Shown: in pieces, positions 1 through 7,744 of the stretch
How the letters are laid out: each line of letters opens with the position of its first letter
Position numbering within the stretch: position 1 is the first letter of the stretch
NCBI RefSeq assembly: GCF_044336245.1
Contig: NZ_CP172346.1
Coordinates: 1 to 64,000 of the forward strand
From: Schlesneria sphaerica
Lineage (GTDB): Bacteria; Planctomycetota; Planctomycetia; Planctomycetales; Planctomycetaceae
Direction of reading: 5' to 3'
Length of the DNA: 64,000 nucleotides
Notes under the pieces: generated by a model
The model's database searches: none
Told to the model about the DNA's origin: nothing
The model's input: the letters and a program-made list of their open reading frames with translations, nothing else
Position numbers and translations under genes: made by a program

Positions 1-318
1 TTAGCTGGCGACGGCTTTGTCGAAACGCTCCACAATGCACGTCATGATATTCTTCAAATGCGGTTCCACGACCCGGTAGAAGACTTTCCGTCCATCTTTC
101 TGGCTGTCCAGGAAGCCGCACCGCTGCATCAGTCGTAAGTGCTCAGACGCCATGGCCGTAGGCAAATCACAGCTTTCGGCCAATTCGCCGACGGTGTAGT
201 TTCCCGACAAGAGCATCTGGATCATCCGCAATCGATGTGGATGGGCCAGCACCCGAAGACACTCCGCCGCTTCCCCGAGCGCGTCCAGTTCGGTCAGTCG
301 TGGTTCAGCATTTGCCAT
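1..318 (-). CDS. ArsR-family winged-helix transcriptional regulator
   Basis: A 105-aa protein that ends exactly at the left edge (stop codon at 1-3), so it is complete. It reads as one winged-helix domain of the ArsR/SmtB family: helix AECLRVLAHPHRLRMIQMLL (residues about 18-37), recognition region YTVGELAESCDLPTAMASEH, then the wing QKDGRKVFYRV. Such proteins are small dimeric repressors that leave DNA when they bind metal or another signal. The classical ELCVCDL metal site is reduced to a single Cys (ESCDL), so the inducer cannot be told. I chose the ATG at 318, which has GAGG ten bases upstream; an in-frame GTG at 333 has no ribosome site. An inverted repeat just upstream (353-364) suggests autoregulation. 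Any partner gene lies outside the window. Confidence 0.85.
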   Translation of the reverse strand: MANAEPRLTELDALGEAAECLRVLAHPHRLRMIQMLLSGNYTVGELAESCDLPTAMASEHLRLMQRCGFLDSQKDGRKVFYRVVEPHLKNIMTCIVERFDKAVAS

Positions 319-352
319 GGGTCTGTTCCTCACTTGTGTTGGTTAAATATAT

Positions 353-364
353 CGGAATGTTCCG
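353..364. promoter_or_regulatory. Inverted repeat upstream of the ArsR gene, candidate operator
   Basis: CGGAA-TG-TTCCG forms a short perfect inverted repeat 35 bases upstream of the chosen ArsR start, in an AT-rich stretch that could hold the promoter. ArsR-family repressors usually bind such two-fold symmetric sites over their own promoter. The role is inferred from position. Confidence 0.4.
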
Positions 365-1685
365 AACTGTCAAACAGTTTTTCGCGCGACGGTCACCGAT
401 TTTGTCAAAAGCAGCTCCGAGCAACCATGGACCTGTGTTGGTGCGATAATGGCGGGTAGTTGCGGCTGTTGTGTCAGACTGTGGGGATGCGTGCCCACCA
501 CGAGCATCAACAGCGCTGCCGATGCTGGCAAAAGCCGATTTCGGGCAGTGGGACTTCTCGATGAAGCCGCCCTCGTCGCTTGTGCTGCGGACATCGATCT
601 GAACCGATTCGCGCGGCGATGGCGGATCGACTGGAGACTCCAGACTCCACTTCAGTCCAACGTCGGCGTCAGCTCAGCAGTCTGAACCAGAACTCCCAGA
701 GATCGCCAACCCCGGCAATGGTCCTGCAGCGAAAAGAGATCAAATCCGCAACTCCGCCACAAAGACCAACAACACGGCAACGAAGCATCGATCGACCGCC
801 GATCGATTTCTGGCCCCATAACCGCTCGACGAGCGGAACGGCAAGACTGGTCCCGTCGCCAACCGTACTCGAGCCCGTCGCAGCGACAAAAGCTTCCTGC
901 CGCTGACGCAGGGAAACCATGTTCTAATCGATTGGAAGGCTGCACTATTTCCATGCCTGAGTCTTTGGTACGTAAGCTGGAATAGGTCATTTCGAAGATC
1001 GTTTGACGTCGCCCAGTCTTGAGGGAGGTTTCGATGCGCAGTTGTGCTGTCCTCCGCTAAGACTCGTTGTGTTGAAGAAGTCGCTGTCAAAACGGTGAGG
1101 GAGGAAAGATCAAGATGTTGATACCGAGGAGAGAAGCGGGGATCCGGCTGGCCAAGTTGGCCAGCCCCTGGCCAGTCGGTGGCCAGTCCCATGTGTGGCA
1201 AGGATAACGAGTTATGTGCTTTTGAGAGGGGCTGGCCAGCTGGCCAGGTGATTTAATGTAGATCCACAACAGGAAGTGTTCACTTCGCCTCTTTGATCGG
1301 GGTGGCCAACTCAATGCAATTGGAATGAAGTGGGCTGGCGCCTGGTTCCATGCGTTTTCCGGTTGATTTCGAAACCGACGGAGAGTCAGTCCCCCCTTTT
1401 CACCAGAGCCCCAGGACGACGAGGCGTGCTCGTTTGGACAGCGGCGAATGTCTCGAGCTGAGGCCGCGCTGCGACACTGAGGAGGCCTCGACGGAAGGTA
1501 GACGAAGACCCGGGACCGATCGATCTCTTCCAATGAAAGACGACAGAGTGGAAGTTGGACAGAAAGACGAACTCAGTCGATTGAGACTGGGCAAAGAGAC
1601 CGTCCCCTCGAGAATCCCCGGCTTTGATGTCGGAATGACAGGACGGCTATTGGACCTTTTCTGGGATGGCGTGCAAGCTGAGTTT
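365..1685. other. Gene-poor stretch of about 1.3 kb with a TGGCCA cluster
   Basis: No reading frame here looks like a real protein: all frames are short, overlap each other on both strands, and have erratic composition. The only structure I see is the dense run of the palindrome TGGCCA at 1149-1308, listed separately. It may be the remains of an accessory gene. Confidence 0.5.
1149..1308. repeat. Cluster of seven TGGCCA palindromes
   Basis: TGGCCA occurs at 1149, 1158, 1169, 1180, 1233, 1241 and 1303, seven copies in 160 bases, where chance would give about one per 4 kb. Most are flanked as CTGGCCAG, so pairs of copies can also fold back on each other. No coding frame explains the pattern. 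Confidence 0.6.
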
Positions 1686-2048
1686 CTATGTCTCTCGATT
1701 TTCAAGACCGTTGATCAAACCCGATAGCATGCGCGAAATCTCTTCAAGCTGAGACTTGAGTTCGGCATGTTTGGACTCGTCGATCAGACCTCGACGTTTG
1801 GCGAGCTCAAGTTGAGGGACACATTCTTGGACGGAGCCTCGTGCGATGCCGAAAAAATGTTTGCGATCCGCTTTGGTAAAGCGGCCGTTCCCTTCGGCGA
1901 TGTTGGATGAAATCGATAACGCGGCTCGGTTGAGTTGATCGACGAGGAAACCGTAGCCGCGTTGAAACTGTTCCGTAACGACGCAAACGGAGTCCGCGAA
2001 GTCGACGGACTTCTGGTAGACCAGCAGCTTCTCGAAAGCAAAGGTCAT
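1686..2048 (-). CDS. Four-helix-bundle protein (23S rRNA intervening-sequence, S23 type)
   Basis: A 120-aa protein with the hallmarks of the four-helix-bundle family first found inside 23S rRNA intervening sequences: an N-terminal FEKLLVYQKSVDFADSV helix, VDQLNRAALSISSNIAEGNGR in the centre, and a charged C-terminal helix. The ATG at 2048 has CAGGAGA upstream and is the natural family start; the frame stays open further upstream but without family similarity. Homologues are often scattered as orphan genes outside rRNA, including in planctomycetes, and their role is not settled; they resemble the Avd accessory protein of diversity-generating retroelements in fold. No reverse transcriptase is near. 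The gene sits beside a long purine-rich inverted repeat (2136-2234). Confidence 0.85.
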   Translation of the reverse strand: MTFAFEKLLVYQKSVDFADSVCVVTEQFQRGYGFLVDQLNRAALSISSNIAEGNGRFTKADRKHFFGIARGSVQECVPQLELAKRRGLIDESKHAELKSQLEEISRMLSGLINGLENRET

Positions 2049-2135
2049 GAAGGTCTCCTGACAAGGAGAATTTGCTGGATGCTGCGGAAGAAAGCCAAAC
2101 AGCCAAGAGAGTGGTGAGTAGAAAGTAGACCGAGC

Positions 2136-2234
2136 AGATGGGAGAAAGTAGTCCACCGAGCTGGAAAAGTACCTCGTTCGCAAAGCGAAGCCACTCCGAT
2201 CTTGGTCTTTTCTACTCTCTACTTTCTCCCATCT
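2136..2234. repeat. Long inverted repeat upstream of the four-helix-bundle gene
   Basis: The 16 bases at 2136-2151 (AGATGGGAGAAAGTAG) are repeated perfectly as reverse complement at 2219-2234, enclosing a 67-base loop. Around the arms are further copies of the same words (GAGTAGAAAGTAG at 2117-2129; TCTACTCTCTACTTTC at 2211-2226), so the region can fold as a long purine/pyrimidine stem. Confidence 0.7.
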
Positions 2235-2242
2235 ACTCTCTA

Positions 2243-2268
2243 TTTTTGTGGCCTAAGGGCCAAAAAAA
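2243..2268. terminator. Hairpin with T-run and A-run on either side
   Basis: TTTTTG-TGGCC-TAAG-GGCCA-AAAAAA is a compact stem with a T-run before and an A-run after, so it would work as a terminator on the minus strand and possibly on both. It directly abuts the left copy of the tRNA-derived repeat (2263-2278). Confidence 0.5.
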
Positions 2269-2278
2269 TCGGGATGAC
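2263..2278. repeat. Left copy of tRNA-Pro-derived direct repeat, candidate att site
   Basis: AAAAAATCGGGATGAC is identical in sequence and orientation to 9377-9392, which is the 3' end of tRNA-Pro(CGG) plus its downstream T-run read on the plus strand. A tRNA 3'-end fragment repeated at the far edge of a recombinase-bearing segment is the normal mark of site-specific integration. Confidence 0.6.
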
Positions 2279-3010
2279 CGGCGATGGACATTTCCTAACG
2301 ACATGACATCAGAAGAACTTTTGCATGAGGCGATTGCGCAAGTGCATGAGTTCACGGCAGATGAGTTCTACGCTCAAGCCAACACTTGTGGGTAGTTTCC
2401 TCGCCAATCGATTTCACGCACTTCGATCGGGCCATTTAAGCCGGCCTGATGAAGACAATCACCTATGAACAGGATCGCCCGCACCAAAAACCTGTCGAAC
2501 TTCAAAAAAACAAATCGCCCTACCAACTTTGACGGCATTGAGGCAGGGAGTCGTGCCCACCCGGACATACAACCTCATAAGACACGTCGCCTTGCAAGCC
2601 GAAGTTCAAACAACTCAGCCAATCGCAGCTACCGGTTGGTCTGGGTCATTTGGCTCTATTGCGTGTTGTTTGGGATCGTGCCCAGCACATTCTCAGCACG
2701 TCACACTCCCGCGATCGAGACGCCTCCACCACTCCTGCCAAACTTGTCATCCCGCCGCCGTAAGCGTTTGAGTTCACCTATCAGTGACGACGCTGTGTGT
2801 TGCGCCTACCGCGGAAGTCAGTTGGGCGGTCGAAGTGGAGACGGTTATGCACGGCGTACGGAACTTCACCGGGTTTGTTGTTCAACGCCGTCCAAGGGAC
2901 GGACTAACCCGTGCGGAATGGATGGGCGCCGCGGTACTTTCAGCAAACTCTTCCAGCTGACGCCGGTCGAATGTGTGCTATTATTGTGTGCGGTATGGCA
3001 TCTCGTGCTG
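2279..3010. other. Stretch before the recombinase without a convincing gene
   Basis: The frame of the serine recombinase stays open back to an ATG at 2465, but the peptide is Ser/Arg/Cys-rich and irregular and matches nothing I know. A 30-codon frame at 2303-2395 also occurs. I take this stretch as untranslated or degenerate. Confidence 0.45.
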
Positions 3011-5143
3011 ATGGCAGTCGTCAACGTCGGGAACGCCAGCAGTTGCGGTAAAGAGACTGTAACCACTCCACCGCGCTCGAAGTCGGCATTAAGTGAGATA
3101 AGCCCGATCGTCATTTCACGGCTCGGCGCTCGTCGACGCAAGTCCAACAGGAACAATGGCGAAGGGATCGTGGTCTGCTACGCCCGTTACAGCAGCAATC
3201 AGCAGGACGAGAAGAGCATCACAGATCAAGCTCGCTCCTGTCGAGCGCACGCAGCCGACAAACATATGCGGATCGATGACGACGCGATTTACAAGGATGA
3301 GGCGGTGTCAGGAACCTTGCTCCATCGCGAGGGGCTTGATCGGCTGTTGGCAGACGCGGCAAGTGGCAAGATCCAGGTGATTTACTTTTACAATTTGAGT
3401 CGTCTGGCTCGTGAGTCCGTCATTACGAAGACACTGATGCGCCAGCTGGTCGACCTCCACCGGATTCGCGTCATCTGTGTTGTCGAGAACATCGACTCGG
3501 ACGTGAATGGATGGAACACTATCGCTTCCATCTTTAGCCTCGTTCATGAAGAATTCCTAAACATTCTTCTTGAAAATGTACGGAATGGTCAGATCGGAAC
3601 AGTGGAAAAAGGATTTAGTGTCGGAGATTGGCGGTTCGGGTACACGTCTGTTCCGTCACCCAATGGAGAGACGATCCGGCGAGCGGGCAATGAAGTCGCC
3701 CGCCGGATCTATCAAATCAACGAAGACCAGGCATATTGGGTGCGGCAAGTGTTTCATTGGTTTGTTATCGAATTTCGCTCGATTCAGTGGATTGTTCGCA
3801 AACTTAATGAGCAACGAGTACCGAAAGATCATCGTTCGACCACCGCTAAGTGGAGTCATCAGTTGGTGGTCAATATGCTGCGATGCCCGAAATACGTCGG
3901 CATCTGGCCTTGGGGTCAACGCGAAAACATTCGTGATCCCGCCACAGGCCGAGTGACGCAAGTCGAAAGGGCCGAATCAAAGTGTGAAAAATGGACCCGC
4001 CACCGCGACGACTTGCAGATCATCGACAACGATCTGTTCATCGAGGCCCAGGAACAATTAGATGAAAATGCTCGTCAGATGGAAGCCTATCGAGATGCGA
4101 AGGGACGTCTGCGCGGCTCGGATGGCAGCCACAACCGGGTCCAACTGCTGACGGGTTTGATGGAATGCCCGTCATGTGGCAACAAATTCCACGTGACCGG
4201 CTCGCATGGCGATTATTTGCAGTGTTGCGGAGCACGTGATGGAGATTGCGACTGCAAGACGATGCTGCCACGCCGCGTGGCTGAGCGGCTGATTTTGAAC
4301 GAGATTAGTCAACGACTGCTGAATAACTCGGAATGGCGGGATGCCGTGGTTCAGCGCGCAGAAGAGATCTGGCAGGAACTACGACATCAGAATCCGACGT
4401 CGGTTGATGATTTGCGTAAACGGCTGCAAAGCTTGGATTGTCGAGTTCAACGCTTGCTCGATCAAGTCGAATCAGAAGACCAACCGGACCCGGATATCAC
4501 ACTGCGTCTGCAAGATCGACGCCGCGAACGAGCCGAAGCAACACGCGAGCTTGAACGAGTGCAAGCTCAAGCTCTGGAAATGCCAACGCCGCCTTCCGAT
4601 GAATGGGTAACCGCTCAGTTGCAGGAGCTCCATGTGATGCTGCAAGGAGACGTCGAAGCCGCGAATCGGGCGTTATTGCGCTTACTTGGCAAGTCAATGC
4701 GCTTGGAACTGATCGAGGAAGAAGGTCGTAAACGCAAGTTTTGGCGGGGCATTTTTAGGATTCAGTCTCTGGAGTTCTCGAAATTGTCGGTCACTCTCCA
4801 GGCTGATGAAGCCGACACTTCCGCCAATCCCGAGATCGTCCTGAACTTTCGAGTGCTTCCGCTGGAAGAGACACAAGTGCTACGGGCTTGGGAGATGCTC
4901 CAGAAAGGGCATTCCTTCACCGAAATCGCTAACGAGCTCAACGTGAAAAAGGCGCGGGTCTCGGGCATCATGAAAATTGTCGCCCGTCGCTTCGGGAGCG
5001 GGTGTTCGGCGAAAGAACTCAAGGCCAAGTTCTGCGACCAACGACCTCCCTCAGAGCCGTACAAACAGTTCATTGAGCCCGCGATGGAATTGTACAATGA
5101 GGGGTGGCTGTATGAGGCAGGGCCAGCGCTCACTCGGCGGTAA
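3011..5143 (+). CDS. Large serine recombinase, 3' end replaced by an insertion sequence
   Basis: A site-specific DNA recombinase of the large serine (resolvase/invertase) family, about 710 aa from the ATG at 3011. The catalytic domain starts VVCYARYSSNQQDEKS, with the nucleophile in YARYS (residue 61), and contains YNLSRLARES. The recombinase domain follows, then a zinc ribbon (MECPSCGNKF ... CCGARDGDCDCK, about 384-415), a long coiled coil and a C-terminal helix-turn-helix near 632-655. The frame remains open upstream to 2465 but that part looks non-coding, so the start is uncertain. The last nine or so codons from 5118 on are the inverted repeat of the following ISAs1-type element, so the natural C-terminus is lost. 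It probably mobilised the element it lies in; activity now is doubtful. Confidence 0.8.
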   Translation: MAVVNVGNASSCGKETVTTPPRSKSALSEISPIVISRLGARRRKSNRNNGEGIVVCYARYSSNQQDEKSITDQARSCRAHAADKHMRIDDDAIYKDEAVSGTLLHREGLDRLLADAASGKIQVIYFYNLSRLARESVITKTLMRQLVDLHRIRVICVVENIDSDVNGWNTIASIFSLVHEEFLNILLENVRNGQIGTVEKGFSVGDWRFGYTSVPSPNGETIRRAGNEVARRIYQINEDQAYWVRQVFHWFVIEFRSIQWIVRKLNEQRVPKDHRSTTAKWSHQLVVNMLRCPKYVGIWPWGQRENIRDPATGRVTQVERAESKCEKWTRHRDDLQIIDNDLFIEAQEQLDENARQMEAYRDAKGRLRGSDGSHNRVQLLTGLMECPSCGNKFHVTGSHGDYLQCCGARDGDCDCKTMLPRRVAERLILNEISQRLLNNSEWRDAVVQRAEEIWQELRHQNPTSVDDLRKRLQSLDCRVQRLLDQVESEDQPDPDITLRLQDRRRERAEATRELERVQAQALEMPTPPSDEWVTAQLQELHVMLQGDVEAANRALLRLLGKSMRLELIEEEGRKRKFWRGIFRIQSLEFSKLSVTLQADEADTSANPEIVLNFRVLPLEETQVLRAWEMLQKGHSFTEIANELNVKKARVSGIMKIVARRFGSGCSAKELKAKFCDQRPPSEPYKQFIEPAMELYNEGWLYEAGPALTRR

Positions 5144-6427
5144 ATAGGTGAGATGGGGTAAGTTGCGCCAGGGGTCTAATCATCATACCTTGATGCGATT
5201 GTTTGCGACAAGAAGCGAGCTGCGGCATTAAGGTGGATCATGGCGAAGAAAGACTCTGGTAGCGTTCGTCTGAGCTTGGATGAAATCATTCCGTATTTCG
5301 CGGAGCTCGAGGATCCTCGTTCTTCCATCAATCAGAAGCATCCCCTCGTGAGTGTCATCGTGATCTCCATCATGGCCGTGCTGGGTGGTTGCAGTGGCCC
5401 TACGGGAATCGCGGAATGGGCAGAACTGAAGAAGGACTTCCTGCTGGGTCTGCTCGACTTGCCGCAGGGTATTCCTCGCAAGGATGTCTTTCGTCGAGTG
5501 CTGATGTCGTTGAACCCCGGCGCCTTTCAGGCGTGCTTCACGCAATGGCTGGAGGCCTTACGGGCCGCAGCGGCGGAGGTTCTGGATCATGATCAATTGC
5601 TGCTGGCGATTGACGGCAAAACATTACGCCGCAGCCATGACCGGAAGAAGGGGTTGGGGGCTCTGCATTCTGTCAGCATCTGGGCCAGCGAAATGGGCTT
5701 GAGCCTTGGGCAAGTCGCGACTGACGAGAAGTCGAATGAAATCACGGCGATTCCCGAGGTATTGAAACTCGTCGATCTCCGAGGCGCGATCATTACGATC
5801 GACGCCATGGGAACCCAGACAGCGATCGCCAAACAGATCATTGCGGCGAAGGCCGACTATGTTCTCGCTCTGAAAGGGAATCAAGGATCCTTGTACCAGG
5901 CAGCGACGGATTATCTCGAAGAACAGATGCAAACGGATTTCGCCGATGTGGACGCTCGTCGGCACACAACGACGGAGACCGGACATGGTCGCACCGAGAC
6001 ACGTACCTATGTGCAACTCCCCATTCCAGATGTTCTTGCGGGTGCTGATCGCTGGGCGTCACTGAAGACGTTAGGGGCGGTCATCTCGATGGTCGATCGT
6101 GGAGGCAAGGAAACCGTCGACATCCGGTATTTTATCAGTAGCCTCCCCTTGGGAGTGAAGTGCTTTGCCAAGGCCGTTCGCAGTCATTGGTCGATTGAAA
6201 ACAGTTGCCACTGGACCTTGGATGTCACGTATCGAGAAGACGAGTCCCGCATCCGAGAAAAGCAACTTCGGGAGAACATGGCGTGGCTCAACCGACATAC
6301 TCTTTCGCTGCTCAAGCAACAGCAAAACAAGAAAAGCGTCGCCATGAACCGCAGAAGATGTGGGTGGGATGATAACGTGATGCTCAAAACACTAATGGGA
6401 ATCAAGAGTTAGTACGCGCTGGCCCTG
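5118..6427 (+). mobile_element. ISAs1-family insertion sequence, copy 1
   Basis: Terminal inverted repeats CAGGGCCAGCGC at 5118-5129 and its exact reverse complement at 6416-6427 bound one transposase gene, total about 1.31 kb, the usual size for ISAs1. The left end lies inside the serine recombinase frame; the right end lies inside a transposase stump of another family. The bases just outside the ends do not form a direct target duplication, suggesting later rearrangement or deletion next to the element. Confidence 0.8.
5240..6412 (+). CDS. ISAs1-family transposase (copy 1)
   Basis: A 390-aa DDE transposase of the ISAs1 family (also called H-repeat associated). The N-terminal DDE_Tnp_1-associated region reads YFAELEDPRSSINQKHPL; the catalytic acidic residues are visible as D125 in LLAIDGKTLRRS, D188 in IITIDAMGTQ and E320 in SHWSIENSCHW, followed by the family signature TLDVTYREDESRIR. 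Length is normal and no frame break is seen, so it may be active. The gene fills the element between the terminal repeats at 5118 and 6427. It shares only moderate similarity with the second ISAs1-type transposase at 7861, so the two arrived separately. Confidence 0.95.
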   Translation: MAKKDSGSVRLSLDEIIPYFAELEDPRSSINQKHPLVSVIVISIMAVLGGCSGPTGIAEWAELKKDFLLGLLDLPQGIPRKDVFRRVLMSLNPGAFQACFTQWLEALRAAAAEVLDHDQLLLAIDGKTLRRSHDRKKGLGALHSVSIWASEMGLSLGQVATDEKSNEITAIPEVLKLVDLRGAIITIDAMGTQTAIAKQIIAAKADYVLALKGNQGSLYQAATDYLEEQMQTDFADVDARRHTTTETGHGRTETRTYVQLPIPDVLAGADRWASLKTLGAVISMVDRGGKETVDIRYFISSLPLGVKCFAKAVRSHWSIENSCHWTLDVTYREDESRIREKQLRENMAWLNRHTLSLLKQQQNKKSVAMNRRRCGWDDNVMLKTLMGIKS

Positions 6428-6776
6428 ACCTCACCCTCTGCAGAGTGCGACCCCGCTCGTTTCCATGTAGTTGACGACGGGTCAGGCTGCAATGGTCCGG
6501 TGTCTCTCCCGACAGACTGATCCCCAGGAACCGCCGCAGCGCCAAGGAGTCTTCACACTGTGAGGCGATTTCCCGCGGAGAGTCGATCCCTTTCAGGTAA
6601 CCGATCATCAGCATCCGGACGCAGACGCCCGGAGAAATCGAGGGGCGACCGCCCCTCTTGTTGTTCGGCTGGCACAACTGCTCGACGAATAGATCGAACC
6701 TGTGTTCAAAGAGTAAACGATTGAATTTGTCGTGAAAGACATACTCCGGACCGATCGACAGACGATCCGTCTCCAA
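6428..6776 (-). pseudogene. 5' stump of an IS1182/IS5-type transposase
   Basis: The N-terminal about 95 residues match the DUF772 domain that opens many IS1182/IS5-group transposases: GRPSISPGVCVRMLMIGYLKGIDSPREIA, then DSLALRRFLGISLSGETPDHCSLT. After the SLT position the family pattern stops and the rest, with the DDE catalytic part, is missing; the frame continues as unrelated residues until it runs into the right end of the ISAs1-type element. It begins at the ATG at 6776. The stump is clearly non-functional and shows at least two rounds of transposition in this region. Confidence 0.7.
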
Positions 6777-6925
6777 TCAGAATACCCGCTGACCCTCTGA
6801 TTCACGCTTTCGCAAAAATACCGACAACTCGTCCAGATATGACCTTCTTAACAAGGCCGGTCGAGTATATTAGATTTGCTACCCGCCGAAAGATCTTCAA
6901 CAGGCGACAGAGCTTGGCATCTTTA

Positions 6926-7690
6926 TCAACTAATCGAGATCGAACCCGCTGGATCCATCACTGTTTTGCCCACCGGACACAATGTCACATAACCAGGGAC
7001 AATCGGTCGCCACCACGATCCACGCCACTGCGGCACATAATCGATCCGACATTGCTTCGGGCCGCTTTCTGTGCAACTGAATAAATTGCATTCGTCGATC
7101 AGGTCCCCAAATAGACATCTGTAAGGCGGACGTGTAGACACACAAACGTACCCGTATTCCGACCATCCAAACACATGAAACTCAGCATTCAAGATATCCT
7201 TCTCAATGTGCAGCCACTCAGCAGCGCCTTTATCAGTCAGGCAAAGATGAATACTTTCCTCGGTGGACCAGTCTTGCGTTAAATTGAGTACTCCTTCCTC
7301 GTGAGGTATTGGATCAGGACGACCTTCGCGAATAAGACCTTCGACCTCCAATTCGCGCACGCATGCTCGCACGGCGTCAGTGCCCTCCCAATCTCTCTCC
7401 AAATAAAGCGGCGGAGCATCCACATACACCGTCCCTGGGATGGTGCAGTACGATTGAAAGTCTTGTTCGAAAGACGCAACCTCCGGCGTCCAGAGCGCGA
7501 TTAATCTTAAAGCGACGAATCTCAACAACGTTGTCTCTGTCGCTGCGAGATACGCATAAAGACGGGGGACAATTTCAGTTCCGTCAGCAAAGTCCTGCTC
7601 AGTCGCTCCATCCGGAATCGAAACACGTTCAGTGCCGCGTATTGCGTAATTCCAGATTCTGGCACTTTCGGGGCGTCGCATAATCTGCAC
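6926..7690 (-). CDS. Hypothetical protein with a possible winged-helix segment
   Basis: A 254-aa soluble protein I do not recognise. No signal peptide or membrane segment is visible. The middle (about 105-185) has the rhythm of a winged helix: DAVRACVRELEVEGLIREG, a variable stretch, then HLCLTDKGAAEWLHIE, resembling the LTxxG turn of MarR-like folds. The C-terminal part is rich in aromatic residues and Cys. The gene lies alone between the transposase stump and the second ISAs1-type element, on the strand opposite to that element, and looks like cargo of the integrated region. Codon use looks intact and the frame is unbroken, so I treat it as a real gene, but function is unknown. Confidence 0.6.
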   Translation of the reverse strand: MQIMRRPESARIWNYAIRGTERVSIPDGATEQDFADGTEIVPRLYAYLAATETTLLRFVALRLIALWTPEVASFEQDFQSYCTIPGTVYVDAPPLYLERDWEGTDAVRACVRELEVEGLIREGRPDPIPHEEGVLNLTQDWSTEESIHLCLTDKGAAEWLHIEKDILNAEFHVFGWSEYGYVCVSTRPPYRCLFGDLIDECNLFSCTESGPKQCRIDYVPQWRGSWWRPIVPGYVTLCPVGKTVMDPAGSISIS

Positions 7691-7744
7691 TTTCGTTCAG
7701 TGATTGCCAAGTTTGAATACTTTGCGTTCAACAGGTCCTTTGGG

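Noticed and set aside
740..1533. Overlapping minus-strand frames of about 150 codons
   Set aside because: They cross the TGGCCA cluster, overlap each other in different frames and resemble no protein.
2303..2395. 30-codon frame just inside the left repeat
   Set aside because: Too short and without a ribosome site or known relatives; could be a remnant but not supportable as a gene.
2465..3010. Open frame continuing the serine recombinase upstream to an ATG at 2465
   Set aside because: The peptide is irregular, rich in Ser, Arg and Cys, and matches no domain; recombinase likeness begins near 3164. I used the ATG at 3011.
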